A stretch of DNA of 32,044 nucleotides from Gammaproteobacteria bacterium (GTDB lineage Bacteria; Pseudomonadota; Gammaproteobacteria; WOZS01): assembly GCA_011620135.1 (NCBI GenBank), contig WOZS01000047.1, positions 1 through 32,044 on the forward strand, written 5' to 3'. The number at the start of each line of letters is the position of its first letter. The first letter of the stretch is position 1. The translations under genes and the position numbers were made by a program. The notes under the pieces were generated by a model. The model made no database searches. It was given only the letters and a program-made list of their open reading frames with translations, and was not told where the DNA came from. This document shows positions 7,865 to 17,033 of this stretch, one piece after another.

Positions 7865-8797
7865 CTACGATGCTGGGCCTTCCAGCGCCTCGGCCTGGTG
7901 ATCGGCATGATAGGAAGAGCGCACCAGGGGACCGCTTGCCACACTTCTGAAGCCCAGGGCCAGGGCCTGCCGTTCCAGCATGGCAAACTCCTCCGGCGGC
8001 ACGTAGCGATTCACGGGCAGGTGGTTGCGACTGGGAGCGAGGTACTGGCCAATGGTCACCATCTTGCAACCTGCCGCGTACAGGTCCTGTAGTACCTCTG
8101 TCACCTCGTCCAGGGTTTCCCCAAGCCCCAGCATGATGCCGCTTTTGGTGGGCACCTGCGGACAGGCGGCGCCAAAGCGTTCGAGCAGGGTGAGCGAATG
8201 ACGGTAGCTGGCCGCCGGCCGGGCCAGCTTGTAGAGCCGGGGCACGGTCTCGATGTTGTGATTGAACACATCCGGCGGCTCCTCAAGCAACACCGGCAGG
8301 GCACGCTCGAGGCAACGCCGGAAATCCGGCACCAGGATTTCCAGCCGCACCCGCGGGGTGCGCTGGCGCACGGCGGCGATCACCTTGACAAAGTGGCTTG
8401 CTCCGCCGTCCTTGAGGTCATCGCGGTCCACGGAGGTAATCACCACATGGCGCAGCCGCATCAGGGCCACAGTCTGCGCCAAATGATCCGGCTCGTTGAG
8501 GTCCAGGGGCTTGGGCCGACCATGGGCCACGTCGCAGAAGCGGCAGCGCCGCGTGCAGATGTCGCCCATGATCAAAAACGTGGCCGTGCCCTTGGCAAAG
8601 CATTCGCCCAGATTGGGACAGCTTGCCTCCTCGCACACCGTGTGCAGGTTGTTGCGGCGCAGCAACGACTTGAGCTGCAGCACCTCTGGGTCCAGCGGGG
8701 CACGCACCCGGATCCACGGCGGCTTGCGCAGCGCCGCAATGGGCTGCAGGACCGCCTGTGCGGGTGGTTGGCATTCTGGGTCTGTGCTTTGGCTCAT
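7865..8797 (-). CDS. lipA: Lipoyl synthase
   Basis: 310 residues from ATG at 8797 ([12 protein letters not shown]). The frame extends over the divergent promoter but has no support there. The auxiliary iron-sulfur cluster cysteines are in [12 protein letters not shown], the radical-SAM cysteines are in [15 protein letters not shown], and the C-terminal RSSYHA provides the conserved Ser ligand. LipA inserts two sulfur atoms into octanoyl chains on lipoyl domains of 2-oxoacid dehydrogenases and glycine cleavage protein. Its usual partner lipB is not adjacent; the next gene upstream is a divergent metal importer. All catalytic residues are present. Confidence 0.97.
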   Translation of the reverse strand: MSQSTDPECQPPAQAVLQPIAALRKPPWIRVRAPLDPEVLQLKSLLRRNNLHTVCEEASCPNLGECFAKGTATFLIMGDICTRRCRFCDVAHGRPKPLDLNEPDHLAQTVALMRLRHVVITSVDRDDLKDGGASHFVKVIAAVRQRTPRVRLEILVPDFRRCLERALPVLLEEPPDVFNHNIETVPRLYKLARPAASYRHSLTLLERFGAACPQVPTKSGIMLGLGETLDEVTEVLQDLYAAGCKMVTIGQYLAPSRNHLPVNRYVPPEEFAMLERQALALGFRSVASGPLVRSSYHADHQAEALEGPAS

Positions 8798-8978
8798 GAT
8801 CGCGCTTGAATCTCTAAGGACAAGAGGTCTCGATGGATCGACAAAGGCAAAACCAGCAGCCGTCCTGGCGCGGTCCAGTGGGTAGATTGTAATGTACCAT
8901 ACCAAGGCGGATTTGGCAGTCAGGAGGGCGGCGGCATGTCCCGAGAAAGCATGCCCCCAGAAAAACACGGAGGGTAAC

Positions 8979-9008
8979 ATGATGATGGCAGCAGGATGGA
9001 ACGCATGA
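8979..9008 (+). CDS. Possible 9-codon leader peptide coupled to znuA-like gene
   Basis: GGAGGG lies five bases before an ATG at 8979. The frame reads MMMAAGWNA and stops at TGA 9006-9008, overlapping the ATG at 9005 as ATGA. This is the strongest ribosome site in the region, and the importer start at 9005 has only a weak one of its own. Translation coupling is therefore plausible. The peptide is too short to judge by composition, so this could be chance. Confidence 0.3.
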   Translation: MMMAAGWNA

Positions 9009-9856
9009 GGCAGCGACCACGAACCCAACAGCTGCCATGCATCCTGCTGTTGTGTCTGGCATGGGCCTGGTGTCCTGTCACCCTGGCGGCGGGCAAGCCG
9101 CTGGTGGCGGTGGCCGTGCCTCCCCAGCAGGATTTCATCGAGGCCATTGCTGGTGATCAGGTGGCGGTGATGGTGCTCATCCCTCCGGGGGGCAATCATG
9201 AACTCTACGAGCCCACAGCCCAGCAGCGCGCCAGACTCGAGGAAGCCCGGCTCTACTTCGCCATGGACCTGCCATTCGAAACCACCCTGCTGCGCCGCCT
9301 GCAGGGCGCCACGCCGCGCCTCAGGGTGATCCATCCCAGCGCCCGTCCCGACGCCACGGCAACACAACACGACCCCCATCTCTGGCTTTCACCACCCTGG
9401 GTGCGGCTGTATGCCGCCCAGATCCGCGATGCTCTGCTGGCAGCACACCTCGGTGACCCCGGGCGCATCCTGACCGGCTACGCCACGTTTTCCCAGGCCA
9501 TCAACCAGCTGGACGAGCGCATCTGGACCATCCTGCGCCGCGAGCAGGCCATCGGCAAGCGCATCGCTGTGATGCATCCCTCCTGGAGCCATTTTGCTTC
9601 GGCCTATGGCCTGCAGCAGTTGGCCCTGGAGCAAGAAGGCAAGGAGATCGCCCCCCGGGAGCTGGCAAAGCAGCTCGAGCGCATGAAAAGCTTAGGCGTG
9701 CCCATCCTGTTCACAGAACCCCAGGTGCCCGCCCAGCGTGTCCAGCCGCTGGCGACTGAACTCAAGTCATCCATCGAGACCATCGATCCGCTGGCCGTAC
9801 CCTGGGCAGCCAACCTGGAGCATGTCGCCACAGCCATGGCTCGGGCAGCGCGCTGA
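9005..9856 (+). CDS. znuA: Zinc/manganese-type ABC transporter, substrate-binding protein (cluster A-I)
   Basis: 283 residues from ATG at 9005; an in-frame ATG at 8996 would add three residues. The signal peptide ends near [13 protein letters not shown]. Cluster A-I features: [12 protein letters not shown], carrying the first metal-ligand His; HDPHLWLSP, the second His; [15 protein letters not shown], corresponding to the third ligand region; and a late [17 protein letters not shown] with an acidic residue. Such proteins bind Zn, Mn or Fe in the periplasm. There is no His-rich loop as in many ZnuA proteins, so the metal cannot be assigned; the znu name is by best analogy. ATPase and permease genes follow directly. 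Confidence 0.82.
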   Translation: MRQRPRTQQLPCILLLCLAWAWCPVTLAAGKPLVAVAVPPQQDFIEAIAGDQVAVMVLIPPGGNHELYEPTAQQRARLEEARLYFAMDLPFETTLLRRLQGATPRLRVIHPSARPDATATQHDPHLWLSPPWVRLYAAQIRDALLAAHLGDPGRILTGYATFSQAINQLDERIWTILRREQAIGKRIAVMHPSWSHFASAYGLQQLALEQEGKEIAPRELAKQLERMKSLGVPILFTEPQVPAQRVQPLATELKSSIETIDPLAVPWAANLEHVATAMARAAR

Positions 9857-10515
9857 TGGGCAGTGCCATCGTCCTGCGGGATGTGGGGTTTGCCTATGAT
9901 GGGCAGATGGTGCTGCAGCATTGTCACCTGGACATCGAGGAAGGCGCTTTCGTGCTGGTCACAGGACCAAACGGCAGCGGCAAGAGCACGCTGCTCAAGC
10001 TGATTGCCGGCGTCTTGTGTCCGGATTGTGGGGAAATCCTGATCCTGGGGCAACCGCCGCCCCATCCCGGCATGGGCTATGTGCCCCAATATGCAAGCCT
10101 GCGTGCCAATCATCCCGTCAGCGTGCTGGGTGTGGTGCTCATGGGGCTCACTACCCCCAGCCTGGGATGCCACTACAGCGCCAGGGAACGGGAGCGCGCC
10201 CACCGGGCGCTCATGGCGGTGGGGCTTGCCGAGATGGCCCAGCGCCGCCCCGATGCCCTCTCGGGCGGCCAGCGGCAGCGCCTGCTGCTGGCCCGGGCGC
10301 TGGTGAGCGAGCCGCGGCTGCTGGTGCTGGATGAACCATCGGCCAGCCTGGACCATGAGGGGCGCCAAGCCCTGACCACCATCCTGGGCAGACAGCACGG
10401 CATCACCGTGGTGCTGGCCACTCACGACACCACCACCTTCGCGGCCCTGGCCACCCAGGTGCTGGCCATGGGGCATCCTGGAGAGCAGGCGATGGCCCTG
10501 CATCAGGCGTCCTGA
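9856..10515 (+). CDS. znuC: Zinc/manganese-type ABC transporter, ATP-binding protein
   Basis: 219 residues, starting at an ATG that shares one base with the upstream stop (TGATG). Walker A GPNGSGKST near residues 38-46, Q-loop YVPQYAS, ABC signature LSGGQRQR, Walker B LLVLDEPSASLD and the switch His in LATHDTTT are all intact. It powers metal import with the neighbouring permease at 10529. Slightly short for the family: the C-terminus lacks the extra regulatory tail of E. coli ZnuC. Confidence 0.87.
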   Translation: MGSAIVLRDVGFAYDGQMVLQHCHLDIEEGAFVLVTGPNGSGKSTLLKLIAGVLCPDCGEILILGQPPPHPGMGYVPQYASLRANHPVSVLGVVLMGLTTPSLGCHYSARERERAHRALMAVGLAEMAQRRPDALSGGQRQRLLLARALVSEPRLLVLDEPSASLDHEGRQALTTILGRQHGITVVLATHDTTTFAALATQVLAMGHPGEQAMALHQAS

Positions 10516-10528
10516 GAGCCTGGGCCAA

Positions 10529-11338
10529 ATGTCCACCTGGGAGCTGATGCACCATGGCTTCATGCAGCGCGCCCTGGCTGGCGCCCTGCTGGCAAGCCTT
10601 GCCTGCGGGGTGATCGGCAGCTTGATCGTGGTCAACCGCATGCTCTTTGTGAGCGGCGCCTTGTCTCATGCGAGCTATGGCGGCATTGGGCTTGCCCTGT
10701 TCCTGGGCTGGCCGGTGATGCCGGTACTCTATGGGTTCACCTCGGTCATGGCCGTGGGCCTATGGCGGCTGCGACGCCGCTATGGCGACGACGAGGCCTG
10801 GCTGGGAGCCATGTGGTCCGCTGGCATGGGCCTGGGGGCGATCCTGGTGCAATTGACGCCGGGCTATGCGCCTGATCTGGGTGGGTATCTCTTTGGCAAC
10901 CTGATGACCATCAGCCCGGCGGACATGTGGCTCTCCAGCAGCATCCTGTTGCTGGGCCTCCTGATCATCGCAGGGGGCTACCGCATGTGGGCGCTGTTCA
11001 GCGCCGACCCGCAGTACGCGCAAAGCCGTGGTCTGCCCGTGGCCGCCCTGGAGGGCGTGCTGCTGGTGCTGTCGGCCTGGGCCATCGTGGTGGTGCTGCA
11101 GGTGGCTGGCCTGTTGCTGGCCATGGCACTGTTCAGCATCCCAGCCTTGCTGGTGCATCATCGCGCCCGCTCGCTGGGCACCATGATGGTGCTGACAGCC
11201 TTGCTCAACGCAGCCTGCTCTCTGGGTGGCCTTTGGCTTGCGGTATGGCTGGATGTGAGTCCAGGGCCAGCCATCGTCTCGGTGGCCTGTTTCTTGCTTA
11301 TCGTTGATCTGCTCTGGCGTCGCTACCGGCCCCATTGA
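10529..11338 (+). CDS. znuB: Zinc/manganese-type ABC transporter, membrane permease
   Basis: 269 residues with seven or eight hydrophobic segments. The opening FMQRALAGALLASLACGVIGSLIVVNRMLFVSGALSHASYGGIGLA is the conserved start of ABC-3 family permeases (ZnuB/MntB/TroC). LLLAMALFSIPALLVHHRARSL near residues 195-215 matches the conserved coupling region. Starts 13 bases after the ATPase gene and completes a three-gene importer. Metal specificity is unresolved, as for the binding protein. Confidence 0.88.
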   Translation: MSTWELMHHGFMQRALAGALLASLACGVIGSLIVVNRMLFVSGALSHASYGGIGLALFLGWPVMPVLYGFTSVMAVGLWRLRRRYGDDEAWLGAMWSAGMGLGAILVQLTPGYAPDLGGYLFGNLMTISPADMWLSSSILLLGLLIIAGGYRMWALFSADPQYAQSRGLPVAALEGVLLVLSAWAIVVVLQVAGLLLAMALFSIPALLVHHRARSLGTMMVLTALLNAACSLGGLWLAVWLDVSPGPAIVSVACFLLIVDLLWRRYRPH

Positions 11339-11381
11339 ACGGGCCATCCAGCATTTCTTGGTTCATGGGGGGCATGCGGTC

Positions 11382-13211
11382 ATGGGATACAGGCACAGCA
11401 CATGCATCCTGGCAGCAGTTCTGCTCTGCGCGCCGGCCTGGGCCGGCTTTGCTGGTGGGCCGCTTGTGCTGCAGGTGGATGCAACGCGCGCGCCACAGCG
11501 CATCCTGCATGCCGAGCTGACCATGGCGGTGACCCCAGGACCATTGCGCCTGGTCTATCCCAAATATATTCCGGGCGAGCATGGCCCCACAGGGCCCATC
11601 GACCAGCTGGCCGGTCTTGCCATCCATGGGGCAGGCAAGATCCTGCCCTGGCGGCGCGATCCCGAGGACATGTACGCCCTGGACGTGGCTGTGCCACCTG
11701 GCACAACCTCCTTGCGCCTCGGCTACGATTTCATGATGCCCATCGCCGACGGCTTTAGCGGCGGCAGCTCGGGCACCAGGAACCTTGCGGTATTGAGCTG
11801 GAACTGGATGGTGTTGTATCCCCAGGGGACCAACCAGCAACAGCTCATGATCAAGCCCAGCGTCACATGGCCAAAGGGCTGGAGCAGCGCCTCGGCCTTG
11901 CCGGCTGATGCCGCAAGTCGTGGCGTGAGCCTTGAAGCCCTGGTGGACTCTCCAGTACTGGCAGGAGCCATGCTGCAGCACTGGAGCCTGGGACCGCAGG
12001 AGGCCATGGCCGTGGCAGCCGACAGCAAGGCAGCCCTGGCCGTCCCCGAGGCCAGCGTGACAGCATATCGTCAGCTGGTGACCCAGGCGCTGCGGCTTTT
12101 CGGCGCCAAGCCCTATGCCCATTATCTCTTCTTGGTGACCGCCAGCGATCACGTCGCCCACTTCGGCCTGGAACACCAGCAATCCAGTGACAACCGCGTG
12201 CCAGAGGATGCGCTTGTGGATGACGATCTGCGACGCCTGTTCAGCGGATTACTGCCCCATGAGTTCGTCCATGCCTGGAATGGCAAATACCGTCGTCCGG
12301 CTGGGTTGGCACGCCCCGATCTGCAAGCCCCTATCGACAGCAGCATGCTGTGGGTCTACGAGGGGCTCACCCAGTACTATGGCGCCGTGCTCACCGCAAG
12401 GAGCCACCTGCAAACCCAGGAGGACTTCCGCGCAGGGCTGGCTATGGTGGCAGCCGGCATGGCCAACCGTTCCGGACGGCGCTGGCGCCCCCTGGTGGAT
12501 ACCGCCACCGCAGCCCAGCGCCTCTATGAAAGCCCCAATTCCTGGCGCGATTGGCGGCGCAGCGTGGACTTCTATCCTGAAGGTCAGTTGCTGTGGCTGG
12601 AGGTGGATGCCATGCTGCGCACCAAGAGCAGGGGCAAGGTCAGCCTGGATGATTTCGCCCGGCGCTTCTATGCCATCCAGAGCTCAAAAAGGCCAGTGGC
12701 CGTTACACCCTATGACCGCCAGGCGCTGCTGGATGCCCTGCAGGCCACCTGGCCCATGGACTGGGACGCTTATCTCAGGCAGCGCGTGGAGTCCGTGGAG
12801 ACCGACCTGCCGCAACAGAGTCTGCGGGCGGCAGGATGGCAGCTGCACTACGACGACAAGCCGGGCGCGCTGTGGGCAATCGCCGCGAAAGAAAAAGGCA
12901 ATATCTACTATGATCTGGGATTCGCGCTGGACAAGAACGGCACCGTGGAGGATGTCATCTGGAATGGCAAGGCCTTTGCCGCCGGCATCGCCCCAGGCAT
13001 GAAGCTGCTGGCGGTCAACCAGCGCACCTTCACCATCGAGCGCCTGGAGCAGGCCATCAAATCAGGCGAGCCGCTCAAGCTGTTGGTGGAGGATGCCAGT
13101 TTTCAGTTCCATGCCACCATGGACAAACCCGCTCTGCGCTATCCCCATCTGCAACGCATCCCCAAGACGAAGGATATCCTGGGTGCCATCATCAAGCCCA
13201 GGTCTTCATGA
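11382..13211 (+). CDS. Exported M61 family metallopeptidase with C-terminal PDZ-like domain
   Basis: 609 residues from ATG at 11382, with GGGGGG about nine bases upstream. The signal peptide is MGYRHSTCILAAVLLCAPAWA. An N-terminal beta-domain contains YPKYIPGEHGPTGPIDQLAG, typical of M61 glycyl aminopeptidases, then FGLEHQQS. The zinc motif HEFVHAWNGKYRRP (HExxH) follows, with the third ligand Glu in WVYEGLTQYYG. A weak PDZ-like segment near residues 520-590 includes FAAGIAPGMKLLAVN. These enzymes remove N-terminal Gly or Ala from peptides, probably in the periplasm. The gene stands alone after the metal importer; supply of Zn to a Zn-peptidase is a possible but unproven link. Confidence 0.9.
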   Translation: MGYRHSTCILAAVLLCAPAWAGFAGGPLVLQVDATRAPQRILHAELTMAVTPGPLRLVYPKYIPGEHGPTGPIDQLAGLAIHGAGKILPWRRDPEDMYALDVAVPPGTTSLRLGYDFMMPIADGFSGGSSGTRNLAVLSWNWMVLYPQGTNQQQLMIKPSVTWPKGWSSASALPADAASRGVSLEALVDSPVLAGAMLQHWSLGPQEAMAVAADSKAALAVPEASVTAYRQLVTQALRLFGAKPYAHYLFLVTASDHVAHFGLEHQQSSDNRVPEDALVDDDLRRLFSGLLPHEFVHAWNGKYRRPAGLARPDLQAPIDSSMLWVYEGLTQYYGAVLTARSHLQTQEDFRAGLAMVAAGMANRSGRRWRPLVDTATAAQRLYESPNSWRDWRRSVDFYPEGQLLWLEVDAMLRTKSRGKVSLDDFARRFYAIQSSKRPVAVTPYDRQALLDALQATWPMDWDAYLRQRVESVETDLPQQSLRAAGWQLHYDDKPGALWAIAAKEKGNIYYDLGFALDKNGTVEDVIWNGKAFAAGIAPGMKLLAVNQRTFTIERLEQAIKSGEPLKLLVEDASFQFHATMDKPALRYPHLQRIPKTKDILGAIIKPRSS

Positions 13212-13268
13212 CTGTAAGGGATAGATACGCATCGGCGCCGCCACCCCTATGTCTCTCCTTAGTCTGTC

Positions 13269-13287
13269 CCAGGAACCAGCCTCCTGG
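13269..13287. terminator. Weak hairpin in convergent gap
   Basis: CCAGGA and TCCTGG pair around a 7-base loop, followed on the plus strand by a short pyrimidine stretch (CGCTTCTTC). It lies in the 128-base gap between the M61 peptidase (plus) and CoA-transferase (minus), where terminators are expected. The stem is short. Confidence 0.35.
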
Positions 13288-13339
13288 CGCTTCTTCATGG
13301 CCAGAGTAGCCCCACCGCGACGAACCACATCGCCCTGAT

Positions 13340-14560
13340 TCAGGATGCCTCGAAGACCTCCACGGCACCTTCCTGGATCAGCGTCTCGATCTCGTCGGCG
13401 GACAGGCCAAGAAATTTCTCGAGCACCAGGCGGCTGTCCTCGCCCAGGGCAGGTGAGGCCTTGGTGGGGCGGTGATCAACCCTGGAAAAGGTGGCCTGTG
13501 GGCCGGTGTAGGGCACCTTACCCATCACCGTATGGTCCATCTCGATGAAAAAATCCCGGTAGAGCACCTGGGCATCGGTGTAGAGGCCAGACTGGTCATG
13601 CACGATACCAACAGGCAGATGAGGCGCCAACATATGGAACAACTCGCGCTCCTCGAAGCCGGCCGTCCACTGGGCGATGTGACGATTGAGATCGTCCTCG
13701 TGGTCCTTGCGTCCGGCCCGGGTGGCAAAACAGCTCTCGGTCGCCCAGGCAGGCTGCCCCATCATCTTTCTGAGCTGCTCCCATTCGGCTTCATCGCGGC
13801 AGACGATGGCAATCCAGCGGTCCTCCCCGGCGCAGGGGTAGACCCCATGCGGCGCGCTGTGCCTATCGGCATTGCCGATCCTGGTGATCGCCCGGCCATT
13901 GCAGGCACAGTCCAGCAGTTCTGGTCCCAGGTTCTGCAAGGCGGCCTCGTACTGGGAGACATCGATGTATTGCCCCTTGCCGGTACGCCGCTTCACATCC
14001 AGGGCGGCACAGATCGCCAGCGCACAGTACCGCTGGGTGATGAAATCCGTATAGGCCCCGTAGGGCGGCAGGGGCTCGCCGCCATGCATGCCCGTGATTT
14101 CATAAAAACCCGTGAGGGCTGCCATGAGATTGCCAAAACCAGGATAGCTGGCCAGAGGCCCCGTCTGGCCTTGCATGCAGGTGGAGAGCATGATGAGTCC
14201 TGGATTTTCCTGTGCCAGGTCCTGATAGGAAAGGCCCAGGCGCGCCATGGTGCCCGGCGTGAAGCTCTCCAGGAGCACATCGGCCCACAGCGCCATGCGG
14301 TAGGCGACGCGCCGCGCTGATTCCTTCTGCAAATTGAGCCCCAGGCCAAGCTTGGAGCAGTTGAAATCAGCAAAGAACATAGAGTTGTTGATGCCGAAGA
14401 CACCATTTTTGAAAGGAGGGGCCATGCGCAACAGATCGGGGCGCATAGCGCTGTCCATGTGCACCACAGTCGCCCCATGGTCACCCAGATAGCGGGCCGT
14501 CAACGGGCCCACACCCACCCAGGACATATCCCAGACCTTGATCCCTTCGAAGATACGCAT
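13340..14560 (-). CDS. Family III CoA-transferase subunit lacking the catalytic Asp
   Basis: 406 residues from ATG at 14560, with AGGGAC about eight bases upstream. The CaiB/BaiF fold is clear: MRIFEGIKVWDMSWVGVGPLTARYLGDHGATVVHMDS at the N-terminus, then LLESFTPGTMARLGLSY, a (K)TGKGQYIDVSQYEA segment and a C-terminal VPYTGPQATFSR. At the position where the family carries its acylated Asp, this protein has GFGNLMAALTG (residues 141-151), with Gly143 in place of Asp. It sits 23 bases downstream of a paralogous gene that keeps the Asp. Paired genes of this type form heteromeric enzymes such as the benzylsuccinate CoA-transferase BbsEF. This subunit is probably structural or substrate-binding. 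The acyl substrate is unknown. Confidence 0.85.
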   Translation of the reverse strand: MRIFEGIKVWDMSWVGVGPLTARYLGDHGATVVHMDSAMRPDLLRMAPPFKNGVFGINNSMFFADFNCSKLGLGLNLQKESARRVAYRMALWADVLLESFTPGTMARLGLSYQDLAQENPGLIMLSTCMQGQTGPLASYPGFGNLMAALTGFYEITGMHGGEPLPPYGAYTDFITQRYCALAICAALDVKRRTGKGQYIDVSQYEAALQNLGPELLDCACNGRAITRIGNADRHSAPHGVYPCAGEDRWIAIVCRDEAEWEQLRKMMGQPAWATESCFATRAGRKDHEDDLNRHIAQWTAGFEERELFHMLAPHLPVGIVHDQSGLYTDAQVLYRDFFIEMDHTVMGKVPYTGPQATFSRVDHRPTKASPALGEDSRLVLEKFLGLSADEIETLIQEGAVEVFEAS

Positions 14561-14583
14561 GGCTGCTGTCCCTGATGACACGA

Positions 14584-15834
14584 CTAGATGACATGGAGCT
14601 GCTGCAGCAGCAGTTGGCGCTGAGGAGCAAGCCCCAGCAGCTCGCCATAGACCGCGGCACTGTGTTCGCCAATGCGCGGAGCCCGTGGCGTGTTGGCCAG
14701 CGGCGTGGCCGACAGCCTTGCCCAGGGGCCGGGGTAGGTCACCTGGCCCAGCGGGCCATGGTCCACCGTCATGAAGTATTCCCGGGCATTGAGCTGTCTG
14801 TCCTGCATGATGTCGGCCATGGTGTTGATGGGTGCCAGCAGGATGCGGCGGGCCACGGCCCCTTGGTAGAGCTCTTCTTTGGTATGCCGCAGGAACAGGC
14901 CGGCCAGATGCTGACACAAGGCGACGATCAGCGCCTGCTTGTCGGGCTCGAACAACAGCGAGAACAGGTTGAGCTCGGCAATCGGGGCCCCTTCAAGATG
15001 GGCTGGGGTGCCCAGTTCCTCGTGGGCCCAGTCCCTGAGAGCCACCATGTTGGCGCTGTCGGTGGCGCTGCTGAAGGGCATGATGGTGATAAAACCGTTC
15101 TGGCAACGATACACCACCTTGAGCCTGAATTCGCCAAGCTCGAACGAGTTGCCCTGGCGCTTTATGTTGCGCTGCTCCAGCGCTGGAAACTGGGCGGCAT
15201 TCATCATGCTGCGCATCTGCACCAGCTGCGCGGAGACATCCACATGCTGGCCACAGCCTGTCCGCTTGGCATGGTAGAGCGCAATGGTGGTGTCGAGGGC
15301 CGCCTCGGCTGCGGCATGGGGAAAGGCCTGTGGTGCCGAGACCCGCACCGGGGGTTGGCCCGGCTCGCCTGTGAGGTACATGTGGCCGCACAAGGCCTGC
15401 AGCGTGAGATCCGTGGCCGGCAGCTGGGCATAGGGCCCATGGCTCCCAAAAGCGGTAATGCTGGTGTGCACCAGGGCGTTGTGAGCCTGCTCCAGCCGGG
15501 CGGCATCCAGCCCCAGGCTGGCCAGATAACCCGGTTCGCAGGATTCCACAAGGCAGTCGGCCTGGGCCACCAGCTCCAGAAACAGGGACTGTCCGTCTGG
15601 TGTCTCCAGGTTCAAGGTGACAGAGCGCTTGCCGCGGTTCTGAAACCAGAACGGCAGGCAGGTCTCGGCGTCGCTGTGGTCATGCAGGAAAGGACCCCAC
15701 CTGCGGCCCGGATCGCCACCTGGCGGCTCGACCTTGATCACATCCATACCTAAGTCGGCCAGCAGCTTACCGCACAGCCAGCCGCGCCAGTCGGTCAGGT
15801 CCAGGCATCGATAGGGTGACAGTGGTGCATCCAT
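14584..15834 (-). CDS. Family III CoA-transferase, catalytic subunit
   Basis: 416 residues. CaiB/BaiF opening YRCLDLTDWRGWLCGKLLADLGMDVIKVEPPGGDPGRR, then FWFQNRGKRSVTLNLETPDG, CLVESCEPGYLASLGLD and FGSHGPYAQLPATDLTLQALCGHMYLTG. Asp142 in ATDLTLQALCG is at the place of the catalytic Asp (Asp169 in formyl-CoA transferase) that forms the acyl-enzyme anhydride. A TGCGQHVDVSAQ segment follows. The enzyme moves CoA between carboxylic acids in the cytoplasm. It is immediately upstream of its Asp-less partner, and no catabolic dehydrogenase or hydratase lies nearby to reveal the pathway. Candidates known for paired subunits include benzylsuccinate and malate or succinate CoA transfer. Confidence 0.88.
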   Translation of the reverse strand: MDAPLSPYRCLDLTDWRGWLCGKLLADLGMDVIKVEPPGGDPGRRWGPFLHDHSDAETCLPFWFQNRGKRSVTLNLETPDGQSLFLELVAQADCLVESCEPGYLASLGLDAARLEQAHNALVHTSITAFGSHGPYAQLPATDLTLQALCGHMYLTGEPGQPPVRVSAPQAFPHAAAEAALDTTIALYHAKRTGCGQHVDVSAQLVQMRSMMNAAQFPALEQRNIKRQGNSFELGEFRLKVVYRCQNGFITIMPFSSATDSANMVALRDWAHEELGTPAHLEGAPIAELNLFSLLFEPDKQALIVALCQHLAGLFLRHTKEELYQGAVARRILLAPINTMADIMQDRQLNAREYFMTVDHGPLGQVTYPGPWARLSATPLANTPRAPRIGEHSAAVYGELLGLAPQRQLLLQQLHVI

Positions 15835-16023
15835 GACTTATGGATAGCCCAGAAACAGGTCAAAGCAAGAGAGGAGCAGGCAAACCCAGCAAGGAATACA
15901 GGAAACGGTACGACATCGCAAAGAGGCCTGCTGCTGCCATGCCCCCAGCCGCACCGCTCAGGAAAGCGATGACCGGCTGATCACGCTTGGCCTGCCGGAG
16001 AGAGGCAGGCCAGCGGCCTTTGG
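15835..16023. other. Intergenic region downstream of cysK
   Basis: Holds the hairpin at 15989-16011. On the minus strand an open frame ends in a hydrophobic peptide (MAAAGLFAMSYRFLYSLLGL, about 26 residues, stop near 15860). It has no convincing ribosome site, so a tiny membrane peptide is possible but unsupported. The first CoA-transferase gene of the pair starts at 15834. Confidence 0.4.
15989..16011 (-). terminator. 8-bp perfect hairpin just after cysK
   Basis: GGCCTGCC and GGCAGGCC pair around a 7-base loop, 13 bases past the cysK stop on the minus strand. The position fits a terminator or 3'-end stabiliser, but AAGCGTGATC follows rather than a U-tract. Confidence 0.45.
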
Positions 16024-16989
16024 TCAGCCTTCCTGGAACAGCCCCTCGAAGAGGATCGAGCTCAGGTAGCGTTCGCCGGAATCCGGCAGGATGGTGACGA
16101 TGGTCTTGCCGCTGTGGGCCGGGTCCTGCGCCAGGCGCACGGCCACGGCGGCCGCAGCACCACTGGAGATGCCACAGAGAATGCCTTCCTCGCGGATCAG
16201 CCTTCTGGCGCATTCGATGGCCTCCTGGTCGGTGATCTGCTCGATGGCATCCACCAGGGCCAGGTCCAGTATCTCGGGCACGAAGCCAGCACCGATACCC
16301 TGGATCTTATGGGGGCCTGGTCTGGGTTGCTCGCCACGGCGATGCTGGGAGAGCACAGGGCTTGCCGCAGGCTCCACTGCCACCATCATCACAGGATGCT
16401 GCTGGGTGTTCTTGAGATAGCGGCCAATCCCGGTGATGGTGCCGCCGGTGCCCACGCCGCAGACCACGATATCCACCTGGCCTTCGGTATCCGCCCAGAT
16501 CTCGGGGCCGGTGGTGGCCTCATGGATGGCTGGGTTGGCGGGGTTGCTGAACTGCTGCAGCATCACACGGCGCCCAGGATCTGCGGCGCGGAGCTCTTCT
16601 GCCTTATCGATGGCGCCGCGCATGCCCGCACTACCCGGGGTCAGCACCAGCTTTGCGCCAAAGGCAACCAGCAACCGGCGCCGCTCCAGGCTCATGGTCT
16701 CGGGCATGGTCAGCGTCAGGGGAATGCCCTTGGCAGCAGCCACATAGGCCAGTGCGATGCCCGTATTGCCGCTGGTGGGCTCGATGAGCTCCTTCCCTGG
16801 ACCCAGTATACCGCGTTGCTCGGCCTCTTCGATCATGGCCGCCCCGATGCGGCATTTGACGGAATAGGATGGATTGCGACCCTCGATCTTGGCCAGCACC
16901 AGGGCCTTGGCCTCTGCCGTGATGCGATTGAGGCGCACCAGGGGGGTATTGCCTATGGAATGGGGGTTGTCCGGATACCAGTGTGCCAT
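16024..16989 (-). CDS. cysK: Cysteine synthase (O-acetylserine sulfhydrylase)
   Basis: 321 residues from ATG at 16989, with AGAGGA seven bases upstream. The PLP-binding Lys is in [14 protein letters not shown] (about residue 45). The substrate loop is [18 protein letters not shown], the phosphate cup is [16 protein letters not shown], and [15 protein letters not shown] near the C-terminus binds the pyridine nitrogen. It makes cysteine from O-acetylserine and sulfide in the cytoplasm. NPSYSVKCR with Ser-Val, in place of the common NPxxSVKDR, and the length are both acceptable for CysK. CysM (thiosulfate-using) is the alternative. The leader carries two perfect hairpins that may control it. Confidence 0.93.
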   Translation of the reverse strand: MAHWYPDNPHSIGNTPLVRLNRITAEAKALVLAKIEGRNPSYSVKCRIGAAMIEEAEQRGILGPGKELIEPTSGNTGIALAYVAAAKGIPLTLTMPETMSLERRRLLVAFGAKLVLTPGSAGMRGAIDKAEELRAADPGRRVMLQQFSNPANPAIHEATTGPEIWADTEGQVDIVVCGVGTGGTITGIGRYLKNTQQHPVMMVAVEPAASPVLSQHRRGEQPRPGPHKIQGIGAGFVPEILDLALVDAIEQITDQEAIECARRLIREEGILCGISSGAAAAVAVRLAQDPAHSGKTIVTILPDSGERYLSSILFEGLFQEG

Positions 16990-17011
16990 CGTGTGGTCCT
17001 CTCGTCCTTAG

Positions 17012-17028
17012 AGTCCTTGGAAAGGACT
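17012..17028. repeat. 7-bp perfect hairpin in cysK leader
   Basis: AGTCCTT pairs with AAGGACT around GGA, 23 bases upstream of the cysK start. On the minus strand it comes just after the 20-bp palindrome and just before the ribosome site. It could act on cysK translation or terminate transcription of the upstream gene. Confidence 0.45.
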
Positions 17029-17033
17029 GTTCT

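Noticed and set aside
8886-8905. Possible Zur-type operator (GTAATGTACCATAC) between lipA and the metal importer
   Set aside because: The dyad matches at only a few positions around GTAC and does not fit a known Zur consensus well enough to call.
15860-15990. Hydrophobic small peptide downstream of cysK on the minus strand
   Set aside because: No ribosome site and it overlaps the end of a hairpin; a hydrophobic stretch alone is not enough.
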